Below the pieces are notes generated by a model, which searched no databases, was not told where the DNA came from, and worked only from the letters and a program-made list of their open reading frames with translations. A stretch of 64,000 bases of DNA from Sva-07 sp963828415 (GTDB lineage Bacteria; Actinomycetota; Acidimicrobiia; Acidimicrobiales; Ilumatobacteraceae): positions 13,037 to 77,036 of the forward strand of contig CAWHEI010000018.1 in the NCBI GenBank assembly GCA_963828415.1, given 5' to 3'. Position 1 is the stretch's first letter, and each line of letters opens with the position of its first letter. Both the position numbers and the translations under genes were made by a program. Positions 43,678 through 52,207 of this stretch are shown one piece after another.

Positions 43678-44376
43678 TCAGCCGTCAGCGACGTCGAAGG
43701 TGCCGATCATGCCGAGTTCGGTGTGCGGCTCGTTCGTGGCCGGGTCGACGAGGATGCACTGGTAGGTGTACACACCCGGCGCAGTGAACGTCATCGTCGC
43801 GCCGCCGGACTCGCCAGGATTGGTGGCTGCGACTTCGCCGATCGGTTCGCCGTCAGGGTCGAGCACCTCGAATTCGTGGGCCTGCGCACCGGCGTTGTCC
43901 ATCGCGAACCGGATCGTGTCACCGTCGGCGATGCCGGTGAGATCGAGGTTCTCGTAGTCGAAGTCGACAGCCTCGAAGGCGATCTCCCGGTCGGGCTCTG
44001 CCTGGGCGGTGCCTCCGTCGCCGGTGACGGTGAACGGTGATTCGAACCCGTCGCCGGTCTGGCCCGGCTTGCACCGCACGAGGTAGTCGCCCGCAACCAG
44101 GTCGACCGTGAGTGTGCGCGACGTGCCGGTCGTGACGTTCTCGACCTCGCCGAGCGTGTCGCCGTTGGCCTTCAGCACGTACAGCTCGTTGACCTTGCTC
44201 GACTCGTTGGTGAATTCGAAGCCGACCTTGCCGGCATCGACGATGTCCTGGGCGATGACGCACGCGTCGTCGGTGCCCGTCACGTCGACGGTCGAGTCGG
44301 CCGATTCGGTCGAGCAAGCGGTCAGCGCGAACAGCGCAGCGACAGGGAGGGTCAGAACGACTCGACGTCGGGACAC
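43678..44376 (-). CDS. Cupredoxin/EfeO-like lipoprotein
   Basis: 232 residues from the GTG at 44376, with AGGAG 8 nt upstream. Lipobox LTAC (Cys 21). A first cupredoxin-like domain resembling the EfeO N-terminal domain (CVIAQDIVDAGKVGFEFTNE; LVRCKPGQT) is followed by a second domain with type-1 copper-like ligands: His in AQAHEFEV, Cys in TYQCILVDP, His in NEPHTE and Met in LGM. It is 49 bp downstream of the EfeU iron permease gene and probably feeds it or oxidises ferrous iron outside the membrane. The EfeO peptidase-like half and EfeB are absent. Confidence 0.8.
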   Translation of the reverse strand: MSRRRVVLTLPVAALFALTACSTESADSTVDVTGTDDACVIAQDIVDAGKVGFEFTNESSKVNELYVLKANGDTLGEVENVTTGTSRTLTVDLVAGDYLVRCKPGQTGDGFESPFTVTGDGGTAQAEPDREIAFEAVDFDYENLDLTGIADGDTIRFAMDNAGAQAHEFEVLDPDGEPIGEVAATNPGESGGATMTFTAPGVYTYQCILVDPATNEPHTELGMIGTFDVADG

Positions 44377-44425
44377 GGTGGAACTCCTCGTGGGGATGGG
44401 GGATCGGGAAGCGGAAGTGCGGGGT

Positions 44426-45286
44426 TCAGCGAGCGGGCTCGCCGACGGCAGCGGCGGGTGCGGCAGCGCTGTCAGCGGAATTCGCGCGGGCGCCGCGCGG
44501 CGGGCGCAGGAACAGCACCATCGTCGGGACGACATACCCGACGTAGACGACGATCTCGAGCACGGTCATCTGCGGGCCGAGGTTGAAGATGCCCTTGAGG
44601 AGCGCCCCGTACCAACTGGTGATCTCCCAGCCCTGGATGTCCCAGGCGAGGTTGTCGATGCCGGGCAGGATGCCTGCCTCCTGCAGATCGTGCATGCCGT
44701 AGGCGAGCACGCCTGCAGCGATGACGATCAGCGCGGCGCCGGTGACCTTGAAGAAGGCCGCCAGGTTCATCGAAACGACGCCGCGGTACAGCAGCACGCC
44801 GACGACCACGGAGGTGAGGATGCCGAGCAGCGCGCCGAGCGCCGGCCCGGCGCCCGCGCCCTGCGCCTGGAACGTCGGGTAGAGGAACAACGCCGTCTCG
44901 AGGCCTTCGCGTCCGACGGCGAGCAACGCGGCGGTGAACACGCCGATCGTGCCGATCTCGACGGCGGCAGACATCTTGTCGTGGAGTTCGCCCTTGAGCG
45001 TGCGCGATGCCCGCTTCATCCAGAACACCATCCAGGTGACGAAGACGACGGCAACGATCGAGAGGATGCCGCCGAAGGCCTCTTGGGCCTCGAAGCTCAT
45101 CGACGCCGATGTGTAGTGCAGCAGCGCACCGAACCCGAACGACAGGATCACGGCGACGGCGACGCCGGCCCACAACGCCGGGATGCGATCGCGATGACCG
45201 CTGCGGACCATGAACGACATCAGGATGCTGACGACGAGCGCCGCTTCGAGCCCCTCGCGGAGTCCGGTGAGGAATGTCTGCAACAC
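44426..45286 (-). CDS. efeU: EfeU/FTR1-family ferrous iron permease
   Basis: 286 residues with about seven membrane segments. The two REGLE iron-binding motifs of FTR1/EfeU are at residues 10-14 (GLREGLEAAL) and 126-130 (VGREGLETAL). Start is GTG at 45286, after CGGAGA. The C terminus is Ala-rich and lacks homology. With the cupredoxin lipoprotein it makes a two-gene iron-uptake operon; an IdeR/DtxR-like box about 60 bp upstream predicts repression by iron. Confidence 0.92.
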   Translation of the reverse strand: MLQTFLTGLREGLEAALVVSILMSFMVRSGHRDRIPALWAGVAVAVILSFGFGALLHYTSASMSFEAQEAFGGILSIVAVVFVTWMVFWMKRASRTLKGELHDKMSAAVEIGTIGVFTAALLAVGREGLETALFLYPTFQAQGAGAGPALGALLGILTSVVVGVLLYRGVVSMNLAAFFKVTGAALIVIAAGVLAYGMHDLQEAGILPGIDNLAWDIQGWEITSWYGALLKGIFNLGPQMTVLEIVVYVGYVVPTMVLFLRPPRGARANSADSAAAPAAAVGEPAR

Positions 45287-45345
45287 GTTGATCTCCGGGC
45301 GTTCTGAGTGCAGGCGGTCGTGTCTGCCGTTCGACGGCGTCGAAG

Positions 45346-45360
45346 TTAGGTCAGCCTAAC
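45346..45360. promoter_or_regulatory. IdeR/DtxR-like iron box upstream of efeU
   Basis: TTAGGTCAGCCTAAC, a dyad (GTTAGG...CCTAAC) that matches 14 of 15 positions of the left part of the known 19-bp IdeR consensus (TTAGGTTAGSCTAACCTAA); the right end does not match. It lies 60 bp before the efeU start and 27 bp after topA, suited to iron-dependent repression. Confidence 0.6.
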
Positions 45361-45387
45361 AACCATCTTTATGATGATGCAACACGG

Positions 45388-48147
45388 TCAGCCGTTGAGG
45401 TCGGTGATCACGGGTGACGCGGGTTTCGCTGCTGCCTGCTTGGCCGGAGCTGGCTGCTTCTTCGCCGCTGATTTCTTCGCGGTCGCCTTCTTCGCTGCGG
45501 CCTTCTTCTTGGCGGGCGCCTTCTTCTTCGCAGTGCGCTTCTTGGTCGGGCCGCCCTTGGCGATGATCGCCTCGCGGCGGATCGCCAGCAGTTCGTAGGC
45601 GCGCTCGGGAGCCATCGCTTCGAGGCGGTCGCCCTTGCCGAGCGACGCGTTGGTCTCGCCGTCGGTGACGTACACGCCGAACTTGCCGTCCTTGGCCACG
45701 ACCGCACGTTCGCTCACGGGATCGGTGCCGAACTCACGCAGCGGGCCCTTCGCGGCCATGTTGCCGCCACCGCGCTTGTACACCTTGGGCTGGCTGAAGA
45801 TCGCCAACGCCTCGGCCATCGTGATCTGCAGGAGCTGGTCCTCGGAGTCGATGTTGCGGTAGTCCTTCTCCTTCTGCACGTACGGGCCGTAGCGGCCGTT
45901 GTTCGCGTAGATCGGGACACCATCGGCGGGGTCGTCGCCGAGGTGGCGCGGCAGCTGCAACAGCGCCTCGGCCTCGTCCATCGTGATCCGCTCGAGGACC
46001 ATCGTCTTGAACAGGCTCGCCATCTTCGGCTTCTCGAAGCCCGGCGGCGGATCGTCGTGGTCGCCCCACTGGACGTACGGGCCGTAGCGGCCGTTCTTCG
46101 CATACACCGGGTAGCCGTCGAGTTCACCGATCGGCTCATCGGACTTCGGCGCTGCGAGCAACTCGATCGCCTTGGCGACGGTCAACTCGTCGGGTGCCAG
46201 GTCGTCAGGGACACTGGCGGTGTCCTCGCCGCGCTTGACGTACGGCCCGTACTTGCCCGGCTTGACCACGATCAGCTCGCCGTCGGCGTCCGGTCCCAGC
46301 GGAAAGGTGTTGATCTCGGCGGCGTCGATCTCGTCGAGGTTCTCCTCGACCAGCCGCTTGAGTCCGAGGAGCGCGTCCTCGCCGAAGCCGGCCTCGGCCG
46401 AGATCGGCTGCGTGTCGCCGTCGCCCGTGTCGCCGAAGTAGAAGCGCTTCAGCCATTTGTCCTTGGCCCGTTTGCCGTTGGCGATCTCGTCGAGGTCGTG
46501 ATCGATCGAGGCGGTGAAGTCGTAGTCGACGAGCGCGTCGAAGTGTTCCTCGAGCAGTCGGATGACGGCGAAGGCGGTCCACGTCGGGACCAGGGCCTGG
46601 CCCTTCTTCCACACGTACCCGCGGTCCTGGATGGTCTGGATGATCGACGCCCACGTCGACGGCCGGCCGATGCCGAGTTCCTCGAGCCGTTTGACGAGCG
46701 ACGCTTCGGTGTAGCGGGCCGGCGGTGAGGTGCTGTGGCCGTTGGGCTCGATCGAGGCGATCGGGACGACATCGCCCTGTGTCAGCGGCGGCAGCAGCGC
46801 CTCGTTCTCGGCGTCGTCGTCGCCGGTCTCCTCCTTGGAGGCGACGTACACGGCGCGGTAGCCGGGGAACGTGATCGTGGTGCCGGACGCTGCGAACTCG
46901 CAGTCGGTCAACTCGCCGGTGGAGCGGTCGGTGGCGTTGGCGGCCAGGCGCACGCTGACGGTGACACCTGTTGCGTCAGCCATCTGTGAGGCGAGTGTGC
47001 GCTGCCAGATCAAGCGGTACAGCGCGAGTTCCTGGCTGTTGAGTTCCGACCCGAGGCTCTGCGGCGACCGGTACGGCGTCGTCGGGCGGATGGCCTCGTG
47101 AGCCTCCTGCGCGTTCTTGACCTTCGACGAGAACTGCTTCGGGGCCGCATTGAGGTAGTTGGCCCCGTACTCGCTGGTGACCGCGGCGCGGGTGGCCTGC
47201 ATCGCCTCGTCGGACAGCACCACGTTGTCGGTACGCATGTAGGTGATGTACCCGCGCTCGTACAGACCCTGAGCGACGCGCATCACCTGCGACGACGAGA
47301 GGCGCAACTTACGGCCGCCCTCCTGCTGGAGCGTCGAGGTCATGAACGGTGCCTTGGGCGACGACCGGTACGGCTTCTCCTCGACCGAGCGGACCGTGAA
47401 CGTCGCACCGTCGAGTCCGTCGGCCAGCCCCCGTGCCCGAGCTTCGTCGAGCGCCACGGTCTTGGCCGACACTTGGCCTGCCGCGTCGAAGTCCTTGCCC
47501 GTCGCGACGCGGTCGCCGTCGACGGCGACGAGCTTCGCACCGAATGCCGGCTGCGTGGCGGTGGCGAGTTCGATGTCCCAGTAGTCCGCGGTGATGTAGG
47601 CAATGCGTTCGCGTTCGCGTTCGACGATCAGGCGAACCGAGGGGCTCTGCACGCGCCCGGCGGACAAGCCGCGGTTGACGCGACGCCACAACACCGGCGA
47701 CACCTCGTAGCCGTACAGGCGGTCGAGGATGCGGCGTGTCTCGGCGGCATCGACGAGGCCGTAGTCGAGGTCGCGCGGGTTGTTGACGGCGTGGTCGATG
47801 GCGGCCTTGGTGATCTCGTGGAACACCATCCGCTTCACCGGCACCTTCGGCTTGAGGTACTCGAGGAGGTGCCAGGAGATGGCCTCCCCCTCGCGATCTT
47901 CATCGGTCGCGAGGTAGAGCTCCGAGGCGTCCTTCAGCGCGGCTTTGAGATCCTTGACGACGGTCTTGCCGCGCTCGGTCAGCTCGTAGGTGGGCTTGAA
48001 ACCGTTGTCCACGTCGATGTTCAAGCCCTTGCTCGGCAGGTCGGACACGTGGCCGACCGAGGCGCGCACGTCGTAGTCGCTGCCGAGGAACTTCGACAGC
48101 GTCTTGGCCTTTGCGGGCGACTCGACGACGACGAGGGGTTTGGACAT
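45388..48147 (-). CDS. topA: DNA topoisomerase I
   Basis: 919 residues. Toprim motif LATDEDREGEAISWHLLEYL, the gate region, the active-site tyrosine in YITYMRTDNVVLSDEAM (RTDN where RTDS is usual), and C-terminal repeats with YGPYVQ/YGVYV motifs instead of zinc fingers, as in actinobacteria. The last 50 residues are a Lys/Ala tail (KKKAPAKKKAAAKKATAKK) that binds DNA, also seen in mycobacterial enzymes. The ATG at 48147 (MSKPLVVVESPAKAKT) is preferred over a TTG one codon earlier. It is divergent from rsgA. Confidence 0.97.
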   Translation of the reverse strand: MSKPLVVVESPAKAKTLSKFLGSDYDVRASVGHVSDLPSKGLNIDVDNGFKPTYELTERGKTVVKDLKAALKDASELYLATDEDREGEAISWHLLEYLKPKVPVKRMVFHEITKAAIDHAVNNPRDLDYGLVDAAETRRILDRLYGYEVSPVLWRRVNRGLSAGRVQSPSVRLIVERERERIAYITADYWDIELATATQPAFGAKLVAVDGDRVATGKDFDAAGQVSAKTVALDEARARGLADGLDGATFTVRSVEEKPYRSSPKAPFMTSTLQQEGGRKLRLSSSQVMRVAQGLYERGYITYMRTDNVVLSDEAMQATRAAVTSEYGANYLNAAPKQFSSKVKNAQEAHEAIRPTTPYRSPQSLGSELNSQELALYRLIWQRTLASQMADATGVTVSVRLAANATDRSTGELTDCEFAASGTTITFPGYRAVYVASKEETGDDDAENEALLPPLTQGDVVPIASIEPNGHSTSPPARYTEASLVKRLEELGIGRPSTWASIIQTIQDRGYVWKKGQALVPTWTAFAVIRLLEEHFDALVDYDFTASIDHDLDEIANGKRAKDKWLKRFYFGDTGDGDTQPISAEAGFGEDALLGLKRLVEENLDEIDAAEINTFPLGPDADGELIVVKPGKYGPYVKRGEDTASVPDDLAPDELTVAKAIELLAAPKSDEPIGELDGYPVYAKNGRYGPYVQWGDHDDPPPGFEKPKMASLFKTMVLERITMDEAEALLQLPRHLGDDPADGVPIYANNGRYGPYVQKEKDYRNIDSEDQLLQITMAEALAIFSQPKVYKRGGGNMAAKGPLREFGTDPVSERAVVAKDGKFGVYVTDGETNASLGKGDRLEAMAPERAYELLAIRREAIIAKGGPTKKRTAKKKAPAKKKAAAKKATAKKSAAKKQPAPAKQAAAKPASPVITDLNG

Positions 48148-48298
48148 CAATGCCTTTCGCAGGTGGATGATCGTGCGGGTGTCGGACTGTTCGCTAGGTG
48201 ATTCGCACGCAGGTTGTCAAGGCCAAGCCGGCAGTCCGCACGACGTGAGTGTGCCAAGGGAACCCGCGAATCCCCATCGCGGGTACGGTTCGTCCACG

Positions 48299-49363
48299 AT
48301 GTCGAGCACACGCCACGAGCCGGATCCGGCACTCGGTTGGGCGCCCGATTTCGATGAGGCGTGGAGCGAACTCGGTCGGCCCGGAGCCCCCGGTCGCGTG
48401 TCGCGGCTCGACCGCGGATGGAGCACTGTCGTGCGTTCGATCGCCGAGGCGAGAGGCACGTCAGACCCGTTGCGGGTCCGCAACATCGGCGCCGACGTGG
48501 CCGTTGGCGACTGGGTGATCGCGTCCGACGACGGCGAACGCGTCGAGCACGTGTTGGAGCGCCGCTCGGCGTTCACGCGACGGGCGTCGTTCGACGGGAT
48601 GCGTGCGGTGTCGCACACGTTGGCCGCGAACATCGACGTGGTTTTCCTGGTGCACGCGCTCGGCTCGCCGCCGAGTCCGCGGCGTCTGGAACGCGAGCTC
48701 GTCCTGGCGTTCGACTCCGGAGCCGAGCCGGTGGTCGTGCTGACGAAGACCGACCTCGTCGACGATCCCGAGCCGGGTCGGGCCGCCCTCGCCGAGGTCG
48801 CGCTGGGCGTGCCCGTCCTGCTCGCGAGTGGCAAGACCGCCGACGGCATCGAGGCGATTCGGGAGTACGCGATCGGCAATCGAACGCTGACGTTCCTCGG
48901 GGCGAGTGGCGTCGGGAAGTCGACCATCGTGAATGCGCTCGTCGGTTCCCAGCGCCAAGCGACGTTCGCGGTCCGCGAAGGTGATCAGCGTGGACGGCAC
49001 ACCACGGTGGCCGCCGAACTCGTGCCGCTGCCCGGCGAAGGCTGGCTGATCGACACGCCCGGTGTGCGAGCCCTCAGCTTGTGGTTGTCGGGCAACGGGA
49101 TCGAGCGAGCGTTCGCTGACGTGTTCGACCTGATGGATCACTGCCGGTTCCGCGACTGCAAACACGATCAGGAGCCGGGCTGTGCGGTGCAGGCAGCGAT
49201 CGCCGCAGGTGACCTCGACCCGGTACGGCTCACGAGCCTCGAACGACTGATCGCGGAGGAGGCGGCGCTCGAGGAGGAGCAGCGTGCCCACGACAAGGCC
49301 ACCGACAAACGCGCCGGCGGTCGGACGACACCGCCCGAGGAATCCGAGTTCGACGATCTCTGA
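48299..49363 (+). CDS. rsgA: Ribosome small subunit-dependent GTPase RsgA
   Basis: 354 residues. N-terminal OB fold (VRNIGADVAVGDWVIASDDG), circularly permuted GTPase with G4 VVLTKTDL before G1 FLGASGVGKSTIVNALVG and G3 WLIDTPGVRALS, and a C-terminal zinc knuckle (CRFRDCKHDQEPGC). It checks the 30S decoding centre during assembly. The ATG at 48299 begins MSSTRHEPDPALGW; the upstream open frame is unrelated. The stop is followed at once by a hairpin repeat. Confidence 0.93.
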   Translation: MSSTRHEPDPALGWAPDFDEAWSELGRPGAPGRVSRLDRGWSTVVRSIAEARGTSDPLRVRNIGADVAVGDWVIASDDGERVEHVLERRSAFTRRASFDGMRAVSHTLAANIDVVFLVHALGSPPSPRRLERELVLAFDSGAEPVVVLTKTDLVDDPEPGRAALAEVALGVPVLLASGKTADGIEAIREYAIGNRTLTFLGASGVGKSTIVNALVGSQRQATFAVREGDQRGRHTTVAAELVPLPGEGWLIDTPGVRALSLWLSGNGIERAFADVFDLMDHCRFRDCKHDQEPGCAVQAAIAAGDLDPVRLTSLERLIAEEAALEEEQRAHDKATDKRAGGRTTPPEESEFDDL

Positions 49364-49366
49364 GTC

Positions 49367-49445
49367 ACGATCTGCGCCCCTCGCGTCCCACTAGACGATC
49401 TGCGCCTCTGGCGTCCCGACTTCCGGGACCGCAGGGGCGCAGATC
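49367..49445. repeat. Hairpin repeat, GATCTGCGCC family, copy 1
   Basis: Starts 4 bp after the rsgA stop. It contains a direct partial arm (ATCTGCGCCCCTCGCGTCCC, 49369-49388), then an inverted pair: arm 49397-49418 and arm 49424-49445, 19 of 22 positions paired, loop ACTTC. The same three-part layout is repeated after amt at 55607-55676. Confidence 0.75.
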
Positions 49446-49535
49446 CGGTCAGGTGTCGAGAACCGCCGTTGGCCCGAGTCAGTCATCCCGCGATCTCTGA
49501 GCACGACTCGACGTACACGACGTGCCGGGCACATC

Positions 49536-50033
49536 GTGTACGCGATGGAGATCGCTACGAACGGCAAGGCCATCGAGTCGGTGTGGGACTACCCACGTCC
49601 GCCGCGGATCGAGCGAGTCGACTGGCGGGTGCGGGTCATCCACGCGGGTGCCACGATCGTCGACGCGCCGCACGCGATCCGCGTGCTCGAGACGAGCCAG
49701 CCGCCGGCGTACTACGTGGCGGCAGAGTTCGTCGATCTCGACCGGATGGCCCCGTCGGTGCGTCAGACGTTCTGCGAGTGGAAAGGCATCGCCGAGTACG
49801 CCGACATCGTCGTCGGTGACGAACGGGTGGTCGACGCGGCGTGGACGTACCCGTCGCCGACTTCTGGGTCCGAGGCGGTTCGTGGACACTGGGCGTTCTA
49901 TGCACAGAAGGCCGACGAGTGCTGGATCGACGACGAGCGCGTCAGCAGCAACGAGGGCAGCTTCTACGGCGGCTGGGTCACCGCCAACGTCACCGGCCCG
50001 TTCAAAGGAGCCCCTGGCACCAGCCACTGGTGA
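49536..50033 (+). CDS. DUF427 family protein
   Basis: 165 residues (162 from the ATG at 49545). DUF427 landmarks: a compact beta-tent fold with VRVIHAGATIVDAPHAIRVL, PPAYYVAAEFVDLD, CEWKGIAEYADIVVG and the C-terminal AWTYPSPTSG...WAFYAQKADECWID. The cysteine-tryptophan-lysine block is typical of the family, whose biochemical role is unknown. It lies between two repeat regions and has no clear operon partner. Confidence 0.82.
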   Translation: MYAMEIATNGKAIESVWDYPRPPRIERVDWRVRVIHAGATIVDAPHAIRVLETSQPPAYYVAAEFVDLDRMAPSVRQTFCEWKGIAEYADIVVGDERVVDAAWTYPSPTSGSEAVRGHWAFYAQKADECWIDDERVSSNEGSFYGGWVTANVTGPFKGAPGTSHW

Positions 50034-50040
50034 GCCTCCA

Positions 50041-50106
50041 GATCGGGTCATCGCAGATCGGGTCATCGCAGATCGGGTCATCGCAGATCGGGTCATCGCA
50101 GATCGG
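50041..50106. repeat. 15-bp tandem repeat, four copies plus a partial
   Basis: GATCGGGTCATCGCA repeated at 50041, 50056, 50071 and 50086 without change, then GATCGG. It starts 8 bp after the DUF427 stop and ends 45 bp before the structured leader of the potassium permease operon, so it may lie in the promoter region of that operon. Confidence 0.9.
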
Positions 50107-50150
50107 AGTTGTCCGAGACGCAATCGGTAGTGTTCGTAGTGTTCACGAAG

Positions 50151-50225
50151 CGGGGCTGGTTCCGCGTGAATGACGGAGAGATCCGTCGGGTACATGCGGT
50201 CCCCCACCGCACCCGAGAGCAGGAG
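50151..50225 (+). promoter_or_regulatory. Structured leader element A, upstream of the KimA-like permease
   Basis: 75 nt that align without gaps to 54110-54184 upstream of amt. Shared blocks are CGGGGCTGG-nn-CCGC (1-15), CCGTCGGG (33-40) and CCCGA-n-AGCAGGAG (62-75), the last containing the ribosome binding site. The hairpin CGGGT...ACCCG here is CGGGC...GCCCG upstream of amt, a compensating pair. A further stem GACGGA-GAGA-TCCGTC is visible. This suggests a cis-regulatory RNA. It does not match the ydaO c-di-AMP, glycine or glutamine riboswitch patterns I know. Confidence 0.6.
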
Positions 50226-50231
50226 AACACA

Positions 50232-50291
50232 TTGACGTCATTCATGACGGTCGACACGGCTCGTCGAGCCGACCGAGACTTGCGGCCGTGA
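50232..50291 (+). CDS. Possible 19-codon leader peptide coupled to the permease
   Basis: TTG start (50232) 6 nt after AGGAG, encoding MTSFMTVDTARRADRDLRP, and ending in a TGA that overlaps the GTG of the permease (GTGA). No other Shine-Dalgarno precedes that GTG, so the peptide probably sets permease translation. The peptide itself resembles nothing known. Confidence 0.45.
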   Translation: MTSFMTVDTARRADRDLRP

Positions 50292-52207
50292 TCAGCCGTT
50301 GGAAGCGCACGCTCGTCGGCTCGCCCTTGGCGAGCGAGGACGAGCAACACCAGCGACTCGGCATTCCGACAGCGCTCGCGGTGTTCGCATCCGACGCCAT
50401 CTCATCGACGGCGTACGCCAGCCAGGAGATCCTCATCGTCCTGATCCCCGCCGCGGGGCTCTCGATCGCGCTCAACCAGCTGATCCCCATCTCGATCATC
50501 GTGATGGTGCTCCTGGTGCTGGTCATCACCAGCTATCGCCAGACGATCTTTGCGTATCCGGGTGGTGGCGGGTCCTACGTCGTGTCGCGGGAGAACCTCG
50601 GTGAGACCCCGTCATTGGTCGCGGGAGCATCGCTGCTCGTCGACTACATCTTGACCGTGGCCGTGTCGGTGTCGGCCGGTGTCGCGGCGATCACGTCGGC
50701 GTTCCCAGCGCTGCGTCCCGAGCGCGTCGAGATCTGTCTCGGGTTCATCGCGATCATGACGATCGCGAACCTCCGGGGACTCAAGGAATCCGGCCGGTTG
50801 TTCGCTGGCCCGACCTACGTGTACATCGTCTCCCTCGGCGCGCTGATCGTGGTGGGTCTGATCCGACTCGCGACGGGTGGGCTCGAACCACTCGTGCCGG
50901 ACACCGAGGCGGTGAATCAGTTGACCGGCGGGAACGAACTCACCGGTCTGACCGTGCTGTTGTTCTTGCGGGCGTTCTCCTCCGGCGCCGTCGCCCTCAC
51001 CGGCATCGAGGCCATCTCCAACGGGGTTCCGGCGTTCAAGAAGCCGGAGTCGAAACATGCGGCCACCACCTTGCTGCTGATGGGGACGATCCTGGCGACG
51101 TTCTTCTTCGGGATCTCGGTGCTCGCAAGTCGGCTGCGGCCGACGCCGAACGAGGGCGAGACACTGCTGTCGATCATGGGGCGTGAGGTCTTCAACGGCG
51201 AGAGCCTGCCGTACTACCTCCTCCAGTTCTCCACGTTCGCGATTCTGATCCTTGCAGCGAACACGGCGTTCGCCGACTTCCCTCGGGTGTCGTCGATCCT
51301 CGCCCAGGACGGATATCTGCCGGCGCAGTTGAAGAACCGTGGCGATCGGCTCGTGTTCTCCAACGGCATCCTGGCACTGGCCGCAGTGGCCGGGGCGTTG
51401 ATCGTGGTGTTCTCGGGCGACACGAGCAAACTCATCCCGCTGTACGCGGTCGGCGTGTTCTGCGGTTTCACGCTCTCGCAGATCGGCATGGTGCGTCACC
51501 ACCAGAAGCTGCGTGAGCCGGGCTGGAAGCGCGGCGCGATCGTCAACACGATCGGTGCGATCGCGACGTTCATCGTGTTGATCGTCGTGCTGGTCTCGAA
51601 ATTCACCATCGGGGCATGGATCCCTGCGGTGTTGATCCCGATCATCGTCTACGCGTTCAGGCGCATCAAGCGCCACTACCTCGACGTGCGTGCGTCACTC
51701 AAGGTCGAGCCGGGAGACCACATTCCTCGCCATTCGCACACCGTCGTGATCCTCGTCGGCAGCGTCAATCTCGGCGTCCTCAAAGCCGTCGCCTATGCAC
51801 GGTCGATGCGGCCCGATCGACTCGTCGCGATCAGCGTGGTCAACTCGGCCGAAGAGGAATCGGCGCTGGTCGATGCGTGGGAGGACTTCGAGGTTCCCGT
51901 CGAGCTTCGGACCATCTTCTCGCCGTTCCGCGACCTCACCGGCCCCGTCATGCAGTTGATCGATGAACTCGATGCCGAGAGTCCCGACGACGTCGTCACC
52001 GTTGTCATCCCCGAGTTCGTCGTCGAGCACTGGTGGGACCAGGCGCTGCACAATCAGAGCGCACTGATGATCAAGACCAAGCTGCGCCAGCGACCGAACA
52101 CGGCGATCCTGTCGGTTCCGGTGCAAGTCGGCGACGTGAACGAAGCGCCTCGCCGTCGGTCGAGCACGGCCGAGACCCTCGAGCCAACTGAGAAAGAAGT
52201 GCTGTGA
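50288..52207 (+). CDS. KimA-like APC-family potassium permease
   Basis: 639 residues. About twelve membrane segments of the APC superfamily (PTALAVFASDAISSTAYASQ; YPGGGGSYVVSRENLGETPS; LILAANTAFADFPRVSSILA) followed by a 150-residue cytoplasmic C-terminal domain (TVVILVGSVNLGVLKAVAYA). This is the KimA/YdaO type; in B. subtilis KimA imports K+ with protons and is shut off by c-di-AMP. The GTG start overlaps a leader peptide; the stop overlaps the first of two TrkA-like genes. The same permease-CeoB-CeoC order occurs in mycobacteria. Cation specificity is inferred. Confidence 0.88.
   Translation: MISRWKRTLVGSPLASEDEQHQRLGIPTALAVFASDAISSTAYASQEILIVLIPAAGLSIALNQLIPISIIVMVLLVLVITSYRQTIFAYPGGGGSYVVSRENLGETPSLVAGASLLVDYILTVAVSVSAGVAAITSAFPALRPERVEICLGFIAIMTIANLRGLKESGRLFAGPTYVYIVSLGALIVVGLIRLATGGLEPLVPDTEAVNQLTGGNELTGLTVLLFLRAFSSGAVALTGIEAISNGVPAFKKPESKHAATTLLLMGTILATFFFGISVLASRLRPTPNEGETLLSIMGREVFNGESLPYYLLQFSTFAILILAANTAFADFPRVSSILAQDGYLPAQLKNRGDRLVFSNGILALAAVAGALIVVFSGDTSKLIPLYAVGVFCGFTLSQIGMVRHHQKLREPGWKRGAIVNTIGAIATFIVLIVVLVSKFTIGAWIPAVLIPIIVYAFRRIKRHYLDVRASLKVEPGDHIPRHSHTVVILVGSVNLGVLKAVAYARSMRPDRLVAISVVNSAEEESALVDAWEDFEVPVELRTIFSPFRDLTGPVMQLIDELDAESPDDVVTVVIPEFVVEHWWDQALHNQSALMIKTKLRQRPNTAILSVPVQVGDVNEAPRRRSSTAETLEPTEKEVL

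Noticed and set aside
50151..50225. ydaO-type c-di-AMP riboswitch before the KimA-like permease
   Set aside because: Expected by function, but the conserved ydaO blocks (such as the GAAUCCG-CAGCUAACC segment) are absent and the same element precedes amt.
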